Both the position numbers and the translations under genes were made by a program. The notes below the pieces were generated by a model. The model was not told the DNA's origin, did no database searches, and saw only the letters and a list, made by a program, of their open reading frames with translations. DNA of 64,000 nucleotides from Paenisporosarcina sp. FSL H8-0542 (lineage in GTDB: Bacteria; Bacillota; Bacilli; Bacillales_A; Planococcaceae): assembly GCF_038632915.1 (NCBI RefSeq), contig NZ_CP152050.1:3278501-3342500 (forward strand). Reading direction: 5' to 3'. The stretch's first letter is position 1, and every line of letters begins with the position of its first letter. Positions 6,983 to 15,764 of the stretch are shown one piece after another.

Positions 6983-9900
6983 TCACTTCCTGCCTGCGTT
7001 AGTTTCCAATTGTTTCAATCCCTCGTATTTCTCTACGACATTCAATACGTGTTGGAACATGATCTTTTGGGATTCGCCGTGGGCTTTTTTCGTGAACATG
7101 TCCGCACTGCCGACAATCATAAGAAGTTCACGTGCTCGAGAAAGTGCCACGTTTAATCGTCGGTAATCCTTTAAGAACCCAATGTTCCCATCCTTCTGGT
7201 GATGATTACGCACGAAGCTCAGAATGATAACATCCATTTCCATCCCTTGGAATTTATCGACTGTTCCTGTTCGGCAATGAAGGTGAGGCAGGTCGAGTTC
7301 TTGGCTGAGAAGACGATCCACTTTTTTCACTTGTTCCCCGTAAAAACTTATGACGCCTACTTTCTTCTTCACGTTGGCATTCAGACGGCCATCCTTTTTC
7401 GCGTGAGCCGTCGCCTGATCCAAATCCAGTAATAATTCACGGATTTGTTTCAGCTCAGCTGCATTGTAATAGCTACGGCTATGCTGCTCCCGCTCCTCAA
7501 GAAATCCTTGCTCATTCGGCATATCGTACCAAATGATATGCTGCCCACGTTTGAACAGCTTGCCATCCAGCAAGTGATCACGATCTTTGTTCGAATCAGC
7601 CAGTCCGCATTCCAATCCGTAATTGTTTTCACGGTAGAATGGGTTGATTGTTTCCATTATGTGCTCATGCATTCGGTATTGAATGCGAAGCGTTGCCTTG
7701 CTGTCTTCAGGCAAATCATTGAACAATCGTTCAAAAATAGATTCTTTCAAAATCGATGTCAAATCAGCTTTCTCTTGTGCATCAGTCATATCTTCGAGCA
7801 CTTCGTCCATCGTGTCCTGTCCGACCAACGGAGGCAGTTGATGATGATCGCCAACCAAAATGATTTTCTTCCCTTTTAACATCGGCAGAAGTAATTCAGG
7901 TGGTGTTGCTTTTGATACTTCATCAATAATGACCACATCAAAATCGGGATACTGTGTCACAAAATCCTTACTTGCCGAAATCGAACACGTTACACCAATC
8001 ACATTCGCATACTGAATATACAATTTCTTGATTTCATCCATATCATAAGCAGTTGATTGTCCCAGCATATCCTGCCACTCGAGACGAATGTCGTTGGAAA
8101 CGTTCAGGAAAGTTTCTTTTCGTTTTAATTCGATTAATTGTGCTGACGTTTTCTCGAAGTTCGTTTTCACTTCGTTCAATAAAGCATCTACATCGATACT
8201 GATAATTACTTCAAGGTCGGTCACTTCTTTATTGATCGTCGATTGCTTGAACTGTTCGTCAGTCAATTTTTGTGCTAAATCTGCCATCGTATCTTGGATT
8301 AGGTTCATTTCGTTTTCACGTTTTTGCATAACCTCTTGTTGCACGGAAGTTGCTTGTACCAAACCTTCTACGTAGCTCTCTTCTGTTCCCATCCGCTCAA
8401 GCTCTGCCTCTTTTTCCACAAGAGCCTTTTTGATTTCGACCATTGGAACAAGTACTTCTTGATTGGGTATCGTTTCACGCATACCGGAAAGATTCTTTTC
8501 AATAGAATCAATTTCTTCAACCAGTGCAGAAAGTTTTGGAGTCAATAAAGTGGTCTCTGAAGCTAACTCCTGCAGACGTGTTACAAGAGTTTGTCCAACG
8601 ACTTCTTTCAGCTGTTCAAATGAAGTCAAAATTTCATTCTTTATTTGCGCGTTTCCTTGTGCACCATTACGTGTTAATCCAACATTTCTGGATGCTTTCA
8701 GGACCATCATATGTTCATAAATTGCCGACAATTTTTGTCGGTCCGTTTGATTTAACGGCTCCCGGAATGCGTTCATTTGTTTGGCATAATCCCGAAATGC
8801 GTCTACCACTTTTTTTACATACCGATCTTCAAGCTTCACTCCAACAACATGAGGCATCATCGATATCTTTTTTGCGAGCATCTTCATATTGTATTGATGC
8901 GCGTTTAGTTGCTGTTCTGCATAAATAATGGCTTTATTCAACGTGTCATCCACTTCGGAATGATTCCCAGTTTGAATCGAAGCTTGATAGTTCATACGCA
9001 ACTGTTCCATATGATGAAGAATCGAGTTGATTTCAGAAGAACGAGCCCATGATTCCTGCCCCATCAACTTTTGTAATTCAGGGATTTTCTTAACATTTGG
9101 GATTTGCTTCGCTATATGTTCTAAAGTCGCTAGCTGAGCAGAGGCCATCTTCAATTGGTCCACATGATCCTGATGCTCATTTCTTCTCTGTTGAAGAGAT
9201 GTTGCCGTTTGTAAATATGCTAACTGTTTTTGAAGTACTTGAACTTCATCATTGAGTTTAATGTGAAGTTTAGCAAATTCATCTGTGCCCGAAAAAAGAG
9301 ATACTTGGTCATTCAACCGTTCATATCGGCTTTTTGCATCCTCAAAAATGTCCTGACTCATAATCAATTGAAAATCAAATTGATCTTTTTTTCGCTTCAA
9401 CTCTTGAACGTATGACTGACTTGACTTCAGTTCGTGCTGAAGTCTGTTCAAATTTTCTTTGGCTTGATTCTTTTCCGTTTTCTTCGTTTCAAGAGTCTCT
9501 ATTTCACCCTTCAGACGGTCGATTGTTGCTTCAGTTTCTTTAATAGAAGTAAGAAGAACCTGTCCCTCTTTTTCAAACTGATTTACATGCGTCTGGATCG
9601 ACAAAAGCGTCTGTTGCTTCCAGTAAAGAGCAACTTGTTCTTCAACAAAACGCTGCCCTTCTTCCTCGATGCTTTCACTTCGACCGATTCGTAAAATTCG
9701 TATGTCCTGATCCGTCAGTAATTTACCCAGTGCATTATCAACCGCCAAATTCGATTGTGATGCTACTAGCGTTTTCAAACCCATTTTCGCATGCTGATAA
9801 CAAATTTCAGAAATAACCGTGGTCTTTCCTGTTCCGGGTGGCCCTTGTATGACATACATATCCTGTGCGGCAATCGCGCCTTCTACTGCCTGTCGTTGAA

Positions 9901-10810
9901 ATTCATTCAGATTTTGCTTGAAGGTTAAGTCTTCCGGAACCTTCCCTTTTCTCACAGTCGGACGTTTCTCGAATAACAGCTTTTCCAGGTTCGGATTAAC
10001 TGCCCAGCCATTTTCCAGACGCTTGAACCCATCTTTCAAACGATTAATTTGTGCCATTTCCGCTACATTATCGAATGCAAGCTTTCCGTTTGCCGGCACT
10101 CGCCATTTTCCCGTTCGTGCTTTTTCCTGAAGATCCTTGGCAAGTTCTACATCAATGGTTCGTTTGCCCATTTGCACCTGCACAACATTCCCAAGACTTT
10201 GGTTCGTCGCTACTAACTTAACAGCCGACTTTTTGTAATACTTATCAAACCCATTCGGCAGCTTATGAAGCTCAAATGTGACTTTACGGAAATCCATACT
10301 TAATCGGGCATTACGGATTCCAATTTCAAGTCTTTCGACATCTGCATTACGCTCCATTACCCGTAAATAAGATTCCCAGCTCGAAATCCGTTTTTTTACG
10401 TACTCCGATCGGTCGGAAGCAATAGGTAGAGACTGAATAATCCTATAAAGAGCGAGCGTCATTTCCGTAGACACCAAACCTTTACGGTCAAATGCCATCC
10501 TCATCTGCAAATGGCGGTTATTTCCTAATTGAATACGCTTTTTAGTTATATAGAAATGAACGACCTCAAGTCCGTTACCAATCCATTCGCACTCCATGAC
10601 TGGCGTACCTTCAATGGCTTCTGACTCTATATATAAAGACACGCGTTTTTGATTCGTCTGTCCATCTGAAAGGCGTTCCATATGAACATCCACAACTGGA
10701 GACACATTCAACAAGTTCGTCATCTCTTCAGCCATTTTCGGTTTATTTTTCTTAAACCGGCTGCTCACGGCTAAGTTACACCGTGTTATTTCACTTACTA
10801 TCACACTCAC
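6983..10810 (-). CDS. Giant UPF1-like superfamily 1 helicase with coiled-coil insertion
   Basis: About 1,275 residues. A TTG start at 10873 is possible, but GTG 10810 has AGGAG nine bases upstream and was chosen. Walker A is GPPGTGKTT near residue 325. Walker B is VVIIDEVSKA near residue 960, followed by GDHHQLPPL. The C-terminal motifs TVDKFQGMEMDVIILSFVRN and RRLNVALSRAREL define SF1B, UPF1/DNA2-like helicases. Between motifs I and II lie roughly 630 residues instead of the usual ~150-250; most are heptad-rich, Glu/Lys/Gln-rich coiled coil, giving an SMC-like look. The ~320-residue N-terminal region is not recognised. ATP-driven translocation on nucleic acid is expected; the biological role (repair, RNA or defence) is unknown. 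Confidence 0.85.
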   Translation of the reverse strand: MSVIVSEITRCNLAVSSRFKKNKPKMAEEMTNLLNVSPVVDVHMERLSDGQTNQKRVSLYIESEAIEGTPVMECEWIGNGLEVVHFYITKKRIQLGNNRHLQMRMAFDRKGLVSTEMTLALYRIIQSLPIASDRSEYVKKRISSWESYLRVMERNADVERLEIGIRNARLSMDFRKVTFELHKLPNGFDKYYKKSAVKLVATNQSLGNVVQVQMGKRTIDVELAKDLQEKARTGKWRVPANGKLAFDNVAEMAQINRLKDGFKRLENGWAVNPNLEKLLFEKRPTVRKGKVPEDLTFKQNLNEFQRQAVEGAIAAQDMYVIQGPPGTGKTTVISEICYQHAKMGLKTLVASQSNLAVDNALGKLLTDQDIRILRIGRSESIEEEGQRFVEEQVALYWKQQTLLSIQTHVNQFEKEGQVLLTSIKETEATIDRLKGEIETLETKKTEKNQAKENLNRLQHELKSSQSYVQELKRKKDQFDFQLIMSQDIFEDAKSRYERLNDQVSLFSGTDEFAKLHIKLNDEVQVLQKQLAYLQTATSLQQRRNEHQDHVDQLKMASAQLATLEHIAKQIPNVKKIPELQKLMGQESWARSSEINSILHHMEQLRMNYQASIQTGNHSEVDDTLNKAIIYAEQQLNAHQYNMKMLAKKISMMPHVVGVKLEDRYVKKVVDAFRDYAKQMNAFREPLNQTDRQKLSAIYEHMMVLKASRNVGLTRNGAQGNAQIKNEILTSFEQLKEVVGQTLVTRLQELASETTLLTPKLSALVEEIDSIEKNLSGMRETIPNQEVLVPMVEIKKALVEKEAELERMGTEESYVEGLVQATSVQQEVMQKRENEMNLIQDTMADLAQKLTDEQFKQSTINKEVTDLEVIISIDVDALLNEVKTNFEKTSAQLIELKRKETFLNVSNDIRLEWQDMLGQSTAYDMDEIKKLYIQYANVIGVTCSISASKDFVTQYPDFDVVIIDEVSKATPPELLLPMLKGKKIILVGDHHQLPPLVGQDTMDEVLEDMTDAQEKADLTSILKESIFERLFNDLPEDSKATLRIQYRMHEHIMETINPFYRENNYGLECGLADSNKDRDHLLDGKLFKRGQHIIWYDMPNEQGFLEEREQHSRSYYNAAELKQIRELLLDLDQATAHAKKDGRLNANVKKKVGVISFYGEQVKKVDRLLSQELDLPHLHCRTGTVDKFQGMEMDVIILSFVRNHHQKDGNIGFLKDYRRLNVALSRARELLMIVGSADMFTKKAHGESQKIMFQHVLNVVEKYEGLKQLETNAGRK

Positions 10811-10931
10811 CTCTGAAACACTCCTAACCCGTCCAAACCATATCTTCCTATTGTAAAGGATAGTTGTCCTCAAATCGACCGCTCATGAAGAATCCTTTTT
10901 GCCCTTTTTTTGGAACTCATTATCACAGAAA

Positions 10932-10962
10932 AAAGCGACTGAAGTTGTATTTCAGCCGCTTT
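10932..10962 (-). terminator. Terminator for the small membrane protein gene
   Basis: On the minus strand AAAGCGGCTGAA pairs with TTCAGTCGCTTT over a 7-nt loop and runs into six T. It belongs to the GCGGCTGAA hairpin family seen also at 21361, 24508 and 28934. Confidence 0.7.
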
Positions 10963-11096
10963 CGAATTTCTTTATGAAATTCCAACAATATTTCAATGAT
11001 CTTATTTTAAGGAATTATAAGGTCCCTTTTATACAACCCCTTTAGTTCAATAAGTAAAAATAGCCGCGTATGCAATCCAACCAAAGCATCCTTAAC

Positions 11097-11318
11097 TTAA
11101 GTAAGGTTATTAATTTCTTTCTTCTGTTTCCTCCTGTAAAGAAAACGCCATAAATAAAAGGTAATCACTGCTATTACTAACATTGAAAATTGAACATATT
11201 GATATTTGTGTTTACCATAAAGCAGAATTAAGCCTCCTACAATTACAGTTGGGCCCATCAAATAGAACCACATTCTTACTTCCTTATTTTTAAAACTTAA
11301 TTCAAATCGTTCACTCAT
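11097..11318 (-). CDS. Small two-helix membrane protein
   Basis: 73 residues from ATG 11318; a GTG three codons upstream is possible, but the GGGTGGAG site fits the ATG. Two hydrophobic helices are clear: WFYLMGPTVIVGGLILLYG and FSMLVIAVITFYLWRFLY. They are separated by a short charged loop (KHKYQ), and the protein ends in a basic tail (RRKQKKE). The family is not recognised. It stands alone, with a terminator at 10932-10962. Such proteins are common and mostly uncharacterised in Bacillales. Confidence 0.7.
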   Translation of the reverse strand: MSERFELSFKNKEVRMWFYLMGPTVIVGGLILLYGKHKYQYVQFSMLVIAVITFYLWRFLYRRKQKKEINNLT

Positions 11319-11604
11319 ATACTCCACCCCATTTATATGTTTCTTTAACTAACCCGTGTTATTTTTTCAACTCATAGTAAAATTTTGTATAAGTCCTTTA
11401 TTTCTACTACTGTTTCGTATTGCTTGTACTTCAAATAAACCCCTTTAGTTGAAGTACACACACTTTAAAAAGTTAACCCGTATATTGGTAGTTGGGAATA
11501 TTTGTAGAATGATAAAAAATAAGTTGCTCTTATGCAAGATCAGGGAAGCATAAGTGAGTCTTAAATTAAGATAAAACGTATATGTATTAATAGTTAAATG
11601 GTGA

Positions 11605-11697
11605 GTGGGAAATTTATTATTCATTAGTATAGTGATATTAATTCCGTTATACGGATTATGCATTTGGAGTCTTTATGAACCAGAGGAAAGTGAATAA
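11605..11697 (+). pseudogene. Remnant of a small single-helix membrane protein
   Basis: An open stretch of 30 codons encodes one hydrophobic helix followed by an acidic end (LIPLYGLCIW, then SLYEPEESE). The sequence resembles small Bacillales membrane proteins that continue past PEES for several more dozen residues; here a TAA cuts it off. The only in-frame start is a GTG at 11605 that touches its GGTGA, which is a poor site. A strong terminator follows at 11714. This could be a short real microprotein or a truncated gene. Confidence 0.35.
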
Positions 11698-11713
11698 CTA
11701 TTTCTCTAACTCA

Positions 11714-11757
11714 AAGAATAAGCATATTCGAGAGAAATTTGAATATGCTTATTCTTT
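11714..11757. terminator. Bidirectional terminator
   Basis: AAGAATAAGCATATTC pairs with GAATATGCTTATTCTT around an 11-nt loop, a 16-bp perfect stem with T-runs at both ends. It can serve the plus-strand remnant and the minus-strand GyrI-like gene. Confidence 0.8.
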
Positions 11758-11792
11758 TTGAGAAAATTAACAATAAATTAAACAGAGCCTAT

Positions 11793-12242
11793 TTAATAAA
11801 TTGGTAAGTAAATCTCAACATCTTCCTCATCGTTATCACTTGGATGATAGGTCTCGATAATATAAGATTCCATGTTCCTTTCAAAACCTTGCTGTTCCGC
11901 CCATTTCGATAATTGTAAATGTAACTCCCCTACATCGCTTATTTTCCCTCTTGTGGTCGCGTAATTGTGAGATGCTTTAATATAATCCATGCCAGAAGGA
12001 ACTTCATTTACATGATTATCCACAATTAACCCTACAAAATAGTGTCCTTCCAGATGATCTTCATCTCTTTTGTGTTCATAAAGTGCAATTTCCGTGTCAG
12101 AGCGATTTTGAATTTCGTGTGAGCGCTCTAAAAATCGACCCGCAGACTGAGGGACTAAAGTTCCAAAATCGGCAAACACTCCACTGTTTTTCATACCTAC
12201 CATATTAAAGTCTTTATAAACCTTTCTGCATTCCATCATCAT
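11793..12242 (-). CDS. GyrI-like / AraC effector-binding domain protein
   Basis: 149 residues with the SHV-fold small-molecule-binding domain typical of GyrI and of the C-terminus of AraC/BmrR-type regulators. The late motif YIIETYHPSDNDEEDVEIYL is characteristic (E in a Y-E-Y setting, acidic run, then IYLPI). No DNA-binding domain is present, so it is a stand-alone ligand-binding protein. Members bind drugs or hydrophobic cations, or act as hydrolases of such compounds. Three consecutive ATG codons follow GAGGGGG; the first was used. The gene is monocistronic, between two terminators. Confidence 0.8.
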   Translation of the reverse strand: MMMECRKVYKDFNMVGMKNSGVFADFGTLVPQSAGRFLERSHEIQNRSDTEIALYEHKRDEDHLEGHYFVGLIVDNHVNEVPSGMDYIKASHNYATTRGKISDVGELHLQLSKWAEQQGFERNMESYIIETYHPSDNDEEDVEIYLPIY

Positions 12243-12337
12243 TCCCCCTCAAAATGAATCTTCCTATGCTTAATTCTCTAAAGTAGGATGATTCCCTTCA
12301 CAGAATAGGTAAATTTTTCTTTTAAAATACCAAAAAT

Positions 12338-12364
12338 AGTCAACCCAACATGAGTGGGCTGACT
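12338..12364 (-). terminator. Terminator of the ECF sigma/anti-sigma operon
   Basis: On the minus strand AGTCAGCCCA pairs with TGGGTTGACT (one G-U pair) over a 7-nt loop, followed by ATTTTT. It starts 12 nt after the anti-sigma stop. Confidence 0.75.
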
Positions 12365-12376
12365 ATCCTCTATCAC

Positions 12377-13543
12377 CTATTTAGATTCATTCGCTTTATG
12401 CAGGTACATCGAGCGTTGCGCACCTTCCCCATTCACAACTAATGTGCCGTCCTTCGTGAATCTGGGTTTCACGAGTCGTTCGTTTAGTTGTTCGAAAGTC
12501 GAAAGTGCTACAACACCATCTTTCTTGAATTGAAACAATTTCACTGTATTTGTATCTTTTACTGGAACACTCAGGGCTACATAATCACCATACACGGCGT
12601 AAGCTTCAAATGTTGGTACGTCTACTTCATAAAATTTACCGTCCTTAAAATCGATATAGCCTAGGACTACTTCTTCATCCTCGTTTTGGAGCTGAGCAAA
12701 TATTTTATCGTTGGTCAGCGTAACATTTACTGCCATTTCATAAGGTACCGTGTATTCCCTCACTTCTGAGGATCCTTGCAAATCGTGTACATAGAATGTC
12801 ACCATGCCATCTTCACCGAATTGCTGTCTTTCAGGAATTACAATCAAGCCATCATTAATAGCCGCTTTACTATTTGATCCGTTCACCAGTTCCTGTATCT
12901 CTTTTGTTTCTCCAGTCGGTAAATCCATCGCGACATAACCTGTATAACTGTGATCTTCATTTCCCATAAACATATATGTCAATGTATCTCCTTCTATTTG
13001 CAGATCACTGAGACCCATATTTGGAAATTCTTTGATTTCCGAACTCGTCCGATTTAATACATATAATTTCAATGAGCTAATTTCTTCCCATACGAGCCAT
13101 TCATCATTGACGGCCAGGTTAAAAATACGAGCGTCTTCTTTTGGTTCAATTAATACCTCTTTCGTCTTTGTCGCAATTGAATAAGAATAAATGGCTTCAT
13201 GATCGGTGTATATCATTTCATTTGTTTCATCCACATAGTGAGCGTTGATTAACGAATCATACTCAACACCTGGAATGGTGACTTCTGTTAACAAATCATG
13301 TTCAGATGAATGCAACGCTTTTTCCTCAGACCATTCTTGTATATACGGGAATGCAAGAAAACAGGACAAGCCAATAATTGCCACGCCAACGAGGGGTTTC
13401 AAAAGCCGCTGATTGAAAATGTTCGGTCGAGACATTCGTTGGTTCGCTTCCATCAAAATTTTACGTTTGTGCTCTTCGGATAACGTAAGTTGTTCTGGTA
13501 TAGTAGCGTCCAATTGACGTTTAATGTTCTCTTGCATGTTCAA
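12377..13543 (-). CDS. Anti-sigma factor with extracytoplasmic propeller-like domain
   Basis: 388 residues. The first ~45 are cytoplasmic and charged (SEEHKRKILMEANQRM). One membrane helix follows (LKPLVGVAIIGLSCFLAFPY, ~48-68), and a ~320-residue outer domain of repeated beta-strand blocks resembles a TolB/WD-type propeller (NDEWLVWEE, GDTLTYMF, GDYVALSVP recur). The gene overlaps the ECF sigma gene by 23 bp, the classic sigma/anti-sigma arrangement. It is expected to hold the sigma factor at the membrane and release it on an envelope signal. The sequence does not show the signal. The function is inferred from topology and context. Confidence 0.75.
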   Translation of the reverse strand: MNMQENIKRQLDATIPEQLTLSEEHKRKILMEANQRMSRPNIFNQRLLKPLVGVAIIGLSCFLAFPYIQEWSEEKALHSSEHDLLTEVTIPGVEYDSLINAHYVDETNEMIYTDHEAIYSYSIATKTKEVLIEPKEDARIFNLAVNDEWLVWEEISSLKLYVLNRTSSEIKEFPNMGLSDLQIEGDTLTYMFMGNEDHSYTGYVAMDLPTGETKEIQELVNGSNSKAAINDGLIVIPERQQFGEDGMVTFYVHDLQGSSEVREYTVPYEMAVNVTLTNDKIFAQLQNEDEEVVLGYIDFKDGKFYEVDVPTFEAYAVYGDYVALSVPVKDTNTVKLFQFKKDGVVALSTFEQLNERLVKPRFTKDGTLVVNGEGAQRSMYLHKANESK

Positions 13544-14054
13544 TCTCCTCCTCGCTCATCGTTAATCTCGCTTTTTCCCGGCCTCGGGCCAATCTAGTTT
13601 TCACTGTGTTTGCGGAACACTTCAACACTTCTGCGATTTCTTTGACCGAAAGTTCGGCATAGTAATGAAGCCACAATACTTCTTTATTTTTAAGGGGAAG
13701 TTTTTCAATCAATTGTGCTACATAATGGATGCTTTCATTCTTTAACAACGTGTCTTCCGGAGTTTGTTTATTTACAAGCAAAGCTCCCGCCAGATTGGTC
13801 AGTTCTGTCTTTCGGTAAGTCCAGCTTTTAAAGTAGTTATGACATTCGTTGACTGTTATGCTATATAAATATGTTTTGACACTGGAGCGTCCCTCAAAGT
13901 CTTCAAGGTGTATGTAATAGCGGATAAATACTTCTTGGACAATATCTTCTGCTTTTGTCTGATCTTTTACAAAGGCATAGGCGAGGCGGATTAAATAATG
14001 TCCATATTCATTCATTGCTGCGGTCAGTAATCTGTCTCTTTCTTGCTTATCCAA
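13521..14054 (-). CDS. ECF-type RNA polymerase sigma factor
   Basis: 177 residues with sigma region 2 (YLIRLAYAFVKDQTKAEDIV, then QEVFIRYY) and region 4 (KEVLWLHYYAELSVKEIAEV, then KCSANTVKTRLARGREK). Length and composition are those of group 4 (ECF) factors. It directs RNA polymerase to stress promoters when freed from the membrane anti-sigma encoded by the overlapping next gene. The start is TTG 14054, preceded by AAGGAGGGG. An ECF-style promoter (TGAAAC, 17 bp, TGTCTA) lies ~40 bp upstream and suggests autoregulation. Which B. subtilis ECF it corresponds to cannot be decided from sequence alone. Confidence 0.88.
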   Translation of the reverse strand: MDKQERDRLLTAAMNEYGHYLIRLAYAFVKDQTKAEDIVQEVFIRYYIHLEDFEGRSSVKTYLYSITVNECHNYFKSWTYRKTELTNLAGALLVNKQTPEDTLLKNESIHYVAQLIEKLPLKNKEVLWLHYYAELSVKEIAEVLKCSANTVKTRLARGREKARLTMSEEEIEHAREH

Positions 14055-14091
14055 ATCCTTCCCCTCCTTTCTTTCTTTCTTTCTTACCTGT

Positions 14092-14120
14092 TAGACAAAG
14101 CAAAACGAATGTCGGTTTCA
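14092..14120 (-). promoter_or_regulatory. Candidate ECF-type autoregulatory promoter
   Basis: The minus strand has TGAAAC (14120-14115), a 17-bp spacer and TGTCTA (14097-14092). Bacillus ECF promoters commonly read TGAAAC-N16/17-CGTC/CGTCTA. A (GAAA)4 run lies between this promoter and the ribosome site. Confidence 0.5.
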
Positions 14121-14200
14121 TTTTTTTGAAAATTCTTTTGCATTTTGGATGGATATACGATCCAAGAAGTTTTTCTTCTGGATACCATCCATGTTATTAA

Positions 14201-14244
14201 AGAAAGCACCCCTAATCGGATTGACAGTCGATTGGAGGTGCTTC
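14201..14244 (-). terminator. Terminator after tetR (pksA-like)
   Basis: AAGCACCTCCAATCG pairs with CGATTAGGGGTGCTT on the minus strand, a long imperfect stem followed by TTCTTTAAT. It lies 14 nt after the gene. Confidence 0.65.
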
Positions 14245-14258
14245 TTTTTCAGTTCAAT

Positions 14259-14864
14259 TCACAAAAATATAGAACTATTTAATGGATGAAGAAGTAGGAG
14301 ATTAACGTGTTTAACAATAATAGGAACGATACGCTCTCTCGTCAGGCGCACAGGTGCAAACAGGCAATGGATGGCGAGTCCATCCACCAACGCATACAGT
14401 GTTTCGATTTCTTCCTGAAGTTCAATTCCTGGTTTCAATCTTCCGTGTGCTTCCAGTAGAGAAAGGAGTTGCTCTAGCGCCTGCAAAATCCCATCATCTC
14501 CCTCGAATTTATGACGGAATTGGACGTTGGCCATGAAGTGGAACCAAACTGTCATTTCGAGACGGGACTGGTCATCCAAAGGAATAATTTCCAAAGAGAA
14601 ATGAACAAGCAACTCATCCATTGGTATGTCCTGTGCAAACTTTTTCTCAATCCGTTCCGTCACTCTTTCTTTCACCAACTCCATCGAATAGCTCAACAGC
14701 TCTTCTTGAGAAGAAAAATAATGGCGCAAAGCACCTAATGATAGATTTGCTTCATCGGCAATCGCACGGACAGTTGTTCCTTCAATCCCTTTCTTCATAA
14801 TCATTTCCCACGTGGCTTCTGCAATAATTTGTCTTCGCTCTTCGTGATTCACTTGTTTTGGCAT
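14259..14864 (-). CDS. TetR/AcrR family regulator (PksA-like)
   Basis: 201 residues. The N-terminal helix-turn-helix is clear (GIEGTTVRAIADEANLSLGA, LRHYFSSQEELL), and the C-terminal two-thirds is an all-helical ligand domain. It is transcribed away from a YmcC-like membrane protein gene 121 bp off. In B. subtilis pksA (TetR) and ymcC are also neighbours, so this is probably the same regulator/target pair. It likely represses the membrane gene and itself. The shared intergenic stretch contains TACGAACGTA, an inverted-repeat candidate at 14951-14960. Confidence 0.85.
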   Translation of the reverse strand: MPKQVNHEERRQIIAEATWEMIMKKGIEGTTVRAIADEANLSLGALRHYFSSQEELLSYSMELVKERVTERIEKKFAQDIPMDELLVHFSLEIIPLDDQSRLEMTVWFHFMANVQFRHKFEGDDGILQALEQLLSLLEAHGRLKPGIELQEEIETLYALVDGLAIHCLFAPVRLTRERIVPIIVKHVNLLLLHPLNSSIFL

Positions 14865-14985
14865 AGGTTTATTATAGCTACTAATGTACAGTCAGACAAT
14901 CTTTATAGAACACTTGTATTAAATAAAACCTGATGGTATATTTTAATTAATACGAACGTACTAAATAAAACATGGAGGTGTGCAC

Positions 14986-15531
14986 ATGAATGGAATTGCT
15001 TGGGCCATTGTCATTTGTGAAATTTTATTTTGGTTATTTATCGTCAGTGGGCTTATTGTTCGCTATATAGGAAAAAGAGAAAAACTTGGGTTTATACTTT
15101 TAGCAATGACACCTTTGGTGGATTTGGCTTTGCTTGTATTAACGGGATTCGACTTGTACAGAGGTTCGACTGCCACGATGGCACACGGAATTGCTGCTAT
15201 CTACATCGGGGTTTCCGTGGCTTACGGTAAATCGATGATTCGCTGGGCTGATGATCAGTTTTGTTTTTATATCCTAAAAAGCAGGAAAAAGCCCGCAAAA
15301 AAAACGGGAATGGCTTTTGCTAAACAAGATTTCCTCAATTGGATTAGGCATCTCTTCGCCTTTTTAATCGGTGCTGGGTTATTACTCGGTTTGACAATAT
15401 GGGTGGGCAATGCCGACAGAACGGAAGCTTTTCAACAAATTCTTTGCGTATGGGCGATTGTACTCGGCATTGATTTACTCATCACCTTGAGTTACTTTAT
15501 CTGGCCACGCCCAGCGAGGCATTCAGCCTAA
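14986..15531 (+). CDS. ymcC: YmcC-like integral membrane protein
   Basis: 181 residues from ATG 14986 behind GGAGGTG. There are about five membrane helices: two at the N-terminus (WAIVICEILFWLFIVSGLIV; FILLAMTPLVDLALLVL), one after a loop, and two at the end (HLFAFLIGAGLLLGLTIWVG; ILCVWAIVLGIDLLITLSYF). A basic cytoplasmic loop (KSRKKPAKKTG) lies between. The protein resembles B. subtilis YmcC, whose gene also adjoins a TetR regulator. Function is not established. A terminator follows at 15590. Confidence 0.7.
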   Translation: MNGIAWAIVICEILFWLFIVSGLIVRYIGKREKLGFILLAMTPLVDLALLVLTGFDLYRGSTATMAHGIAAIYIGVSVAYGKSMIRWADDQFCFYILKSRKKPAKKTGMAFAKQDFLNWIRHLFAFLIGAGLLLGLTIWVGNADRTEAFQQILCVWAIVLGIDLLITLSYFIWPRPARHSA

Positions 15532-15589
15532 CTCTGCAAGTATTGATAAAAACAAGGAACAGCTTTACAAGTGAAATTCAGCCATAATT

Positions 15590-15621
15590 AAAAGAGACTC
15601 TATAAATTGAAAGTCTCTTTT
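15590..15621 (+). terminator. Terminator after ymcC
   Basis: AAAGAGACT pairs with AGTCTCTTT around a 13-nt loop, followed by TAATTT, 58 nt after the stop. Confidence 0.65.
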
Positions 15622-15764
15622 AATTTGCTTGATATTGGATATAAGAAATGAATTTTAACGCCTGCATATGTTATAGTTTCTCATTTTTTTTAACACCAAG
15701 CGGACGCTTTTCGTTACGCATGTTATGGCCAATTAAGTTATGTTCAACCTAATAAAAGCCAAGC

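Noticed and set aside
7199..10130. Many plus-strand frames of 60-144 codons
   Set aside because: All are shadows opposite the large helicase gene, with low-complexity Phe/Ser/Leu-rich products and no ribosome sites.
11445..11663. 72-codon minus-strand frame
   Set aside because: The composition (Asn, Tyr, Ile rich) is that of translated AT-rich intergenic DNA, and it lies opposite the better-supported plus-strand remnant.
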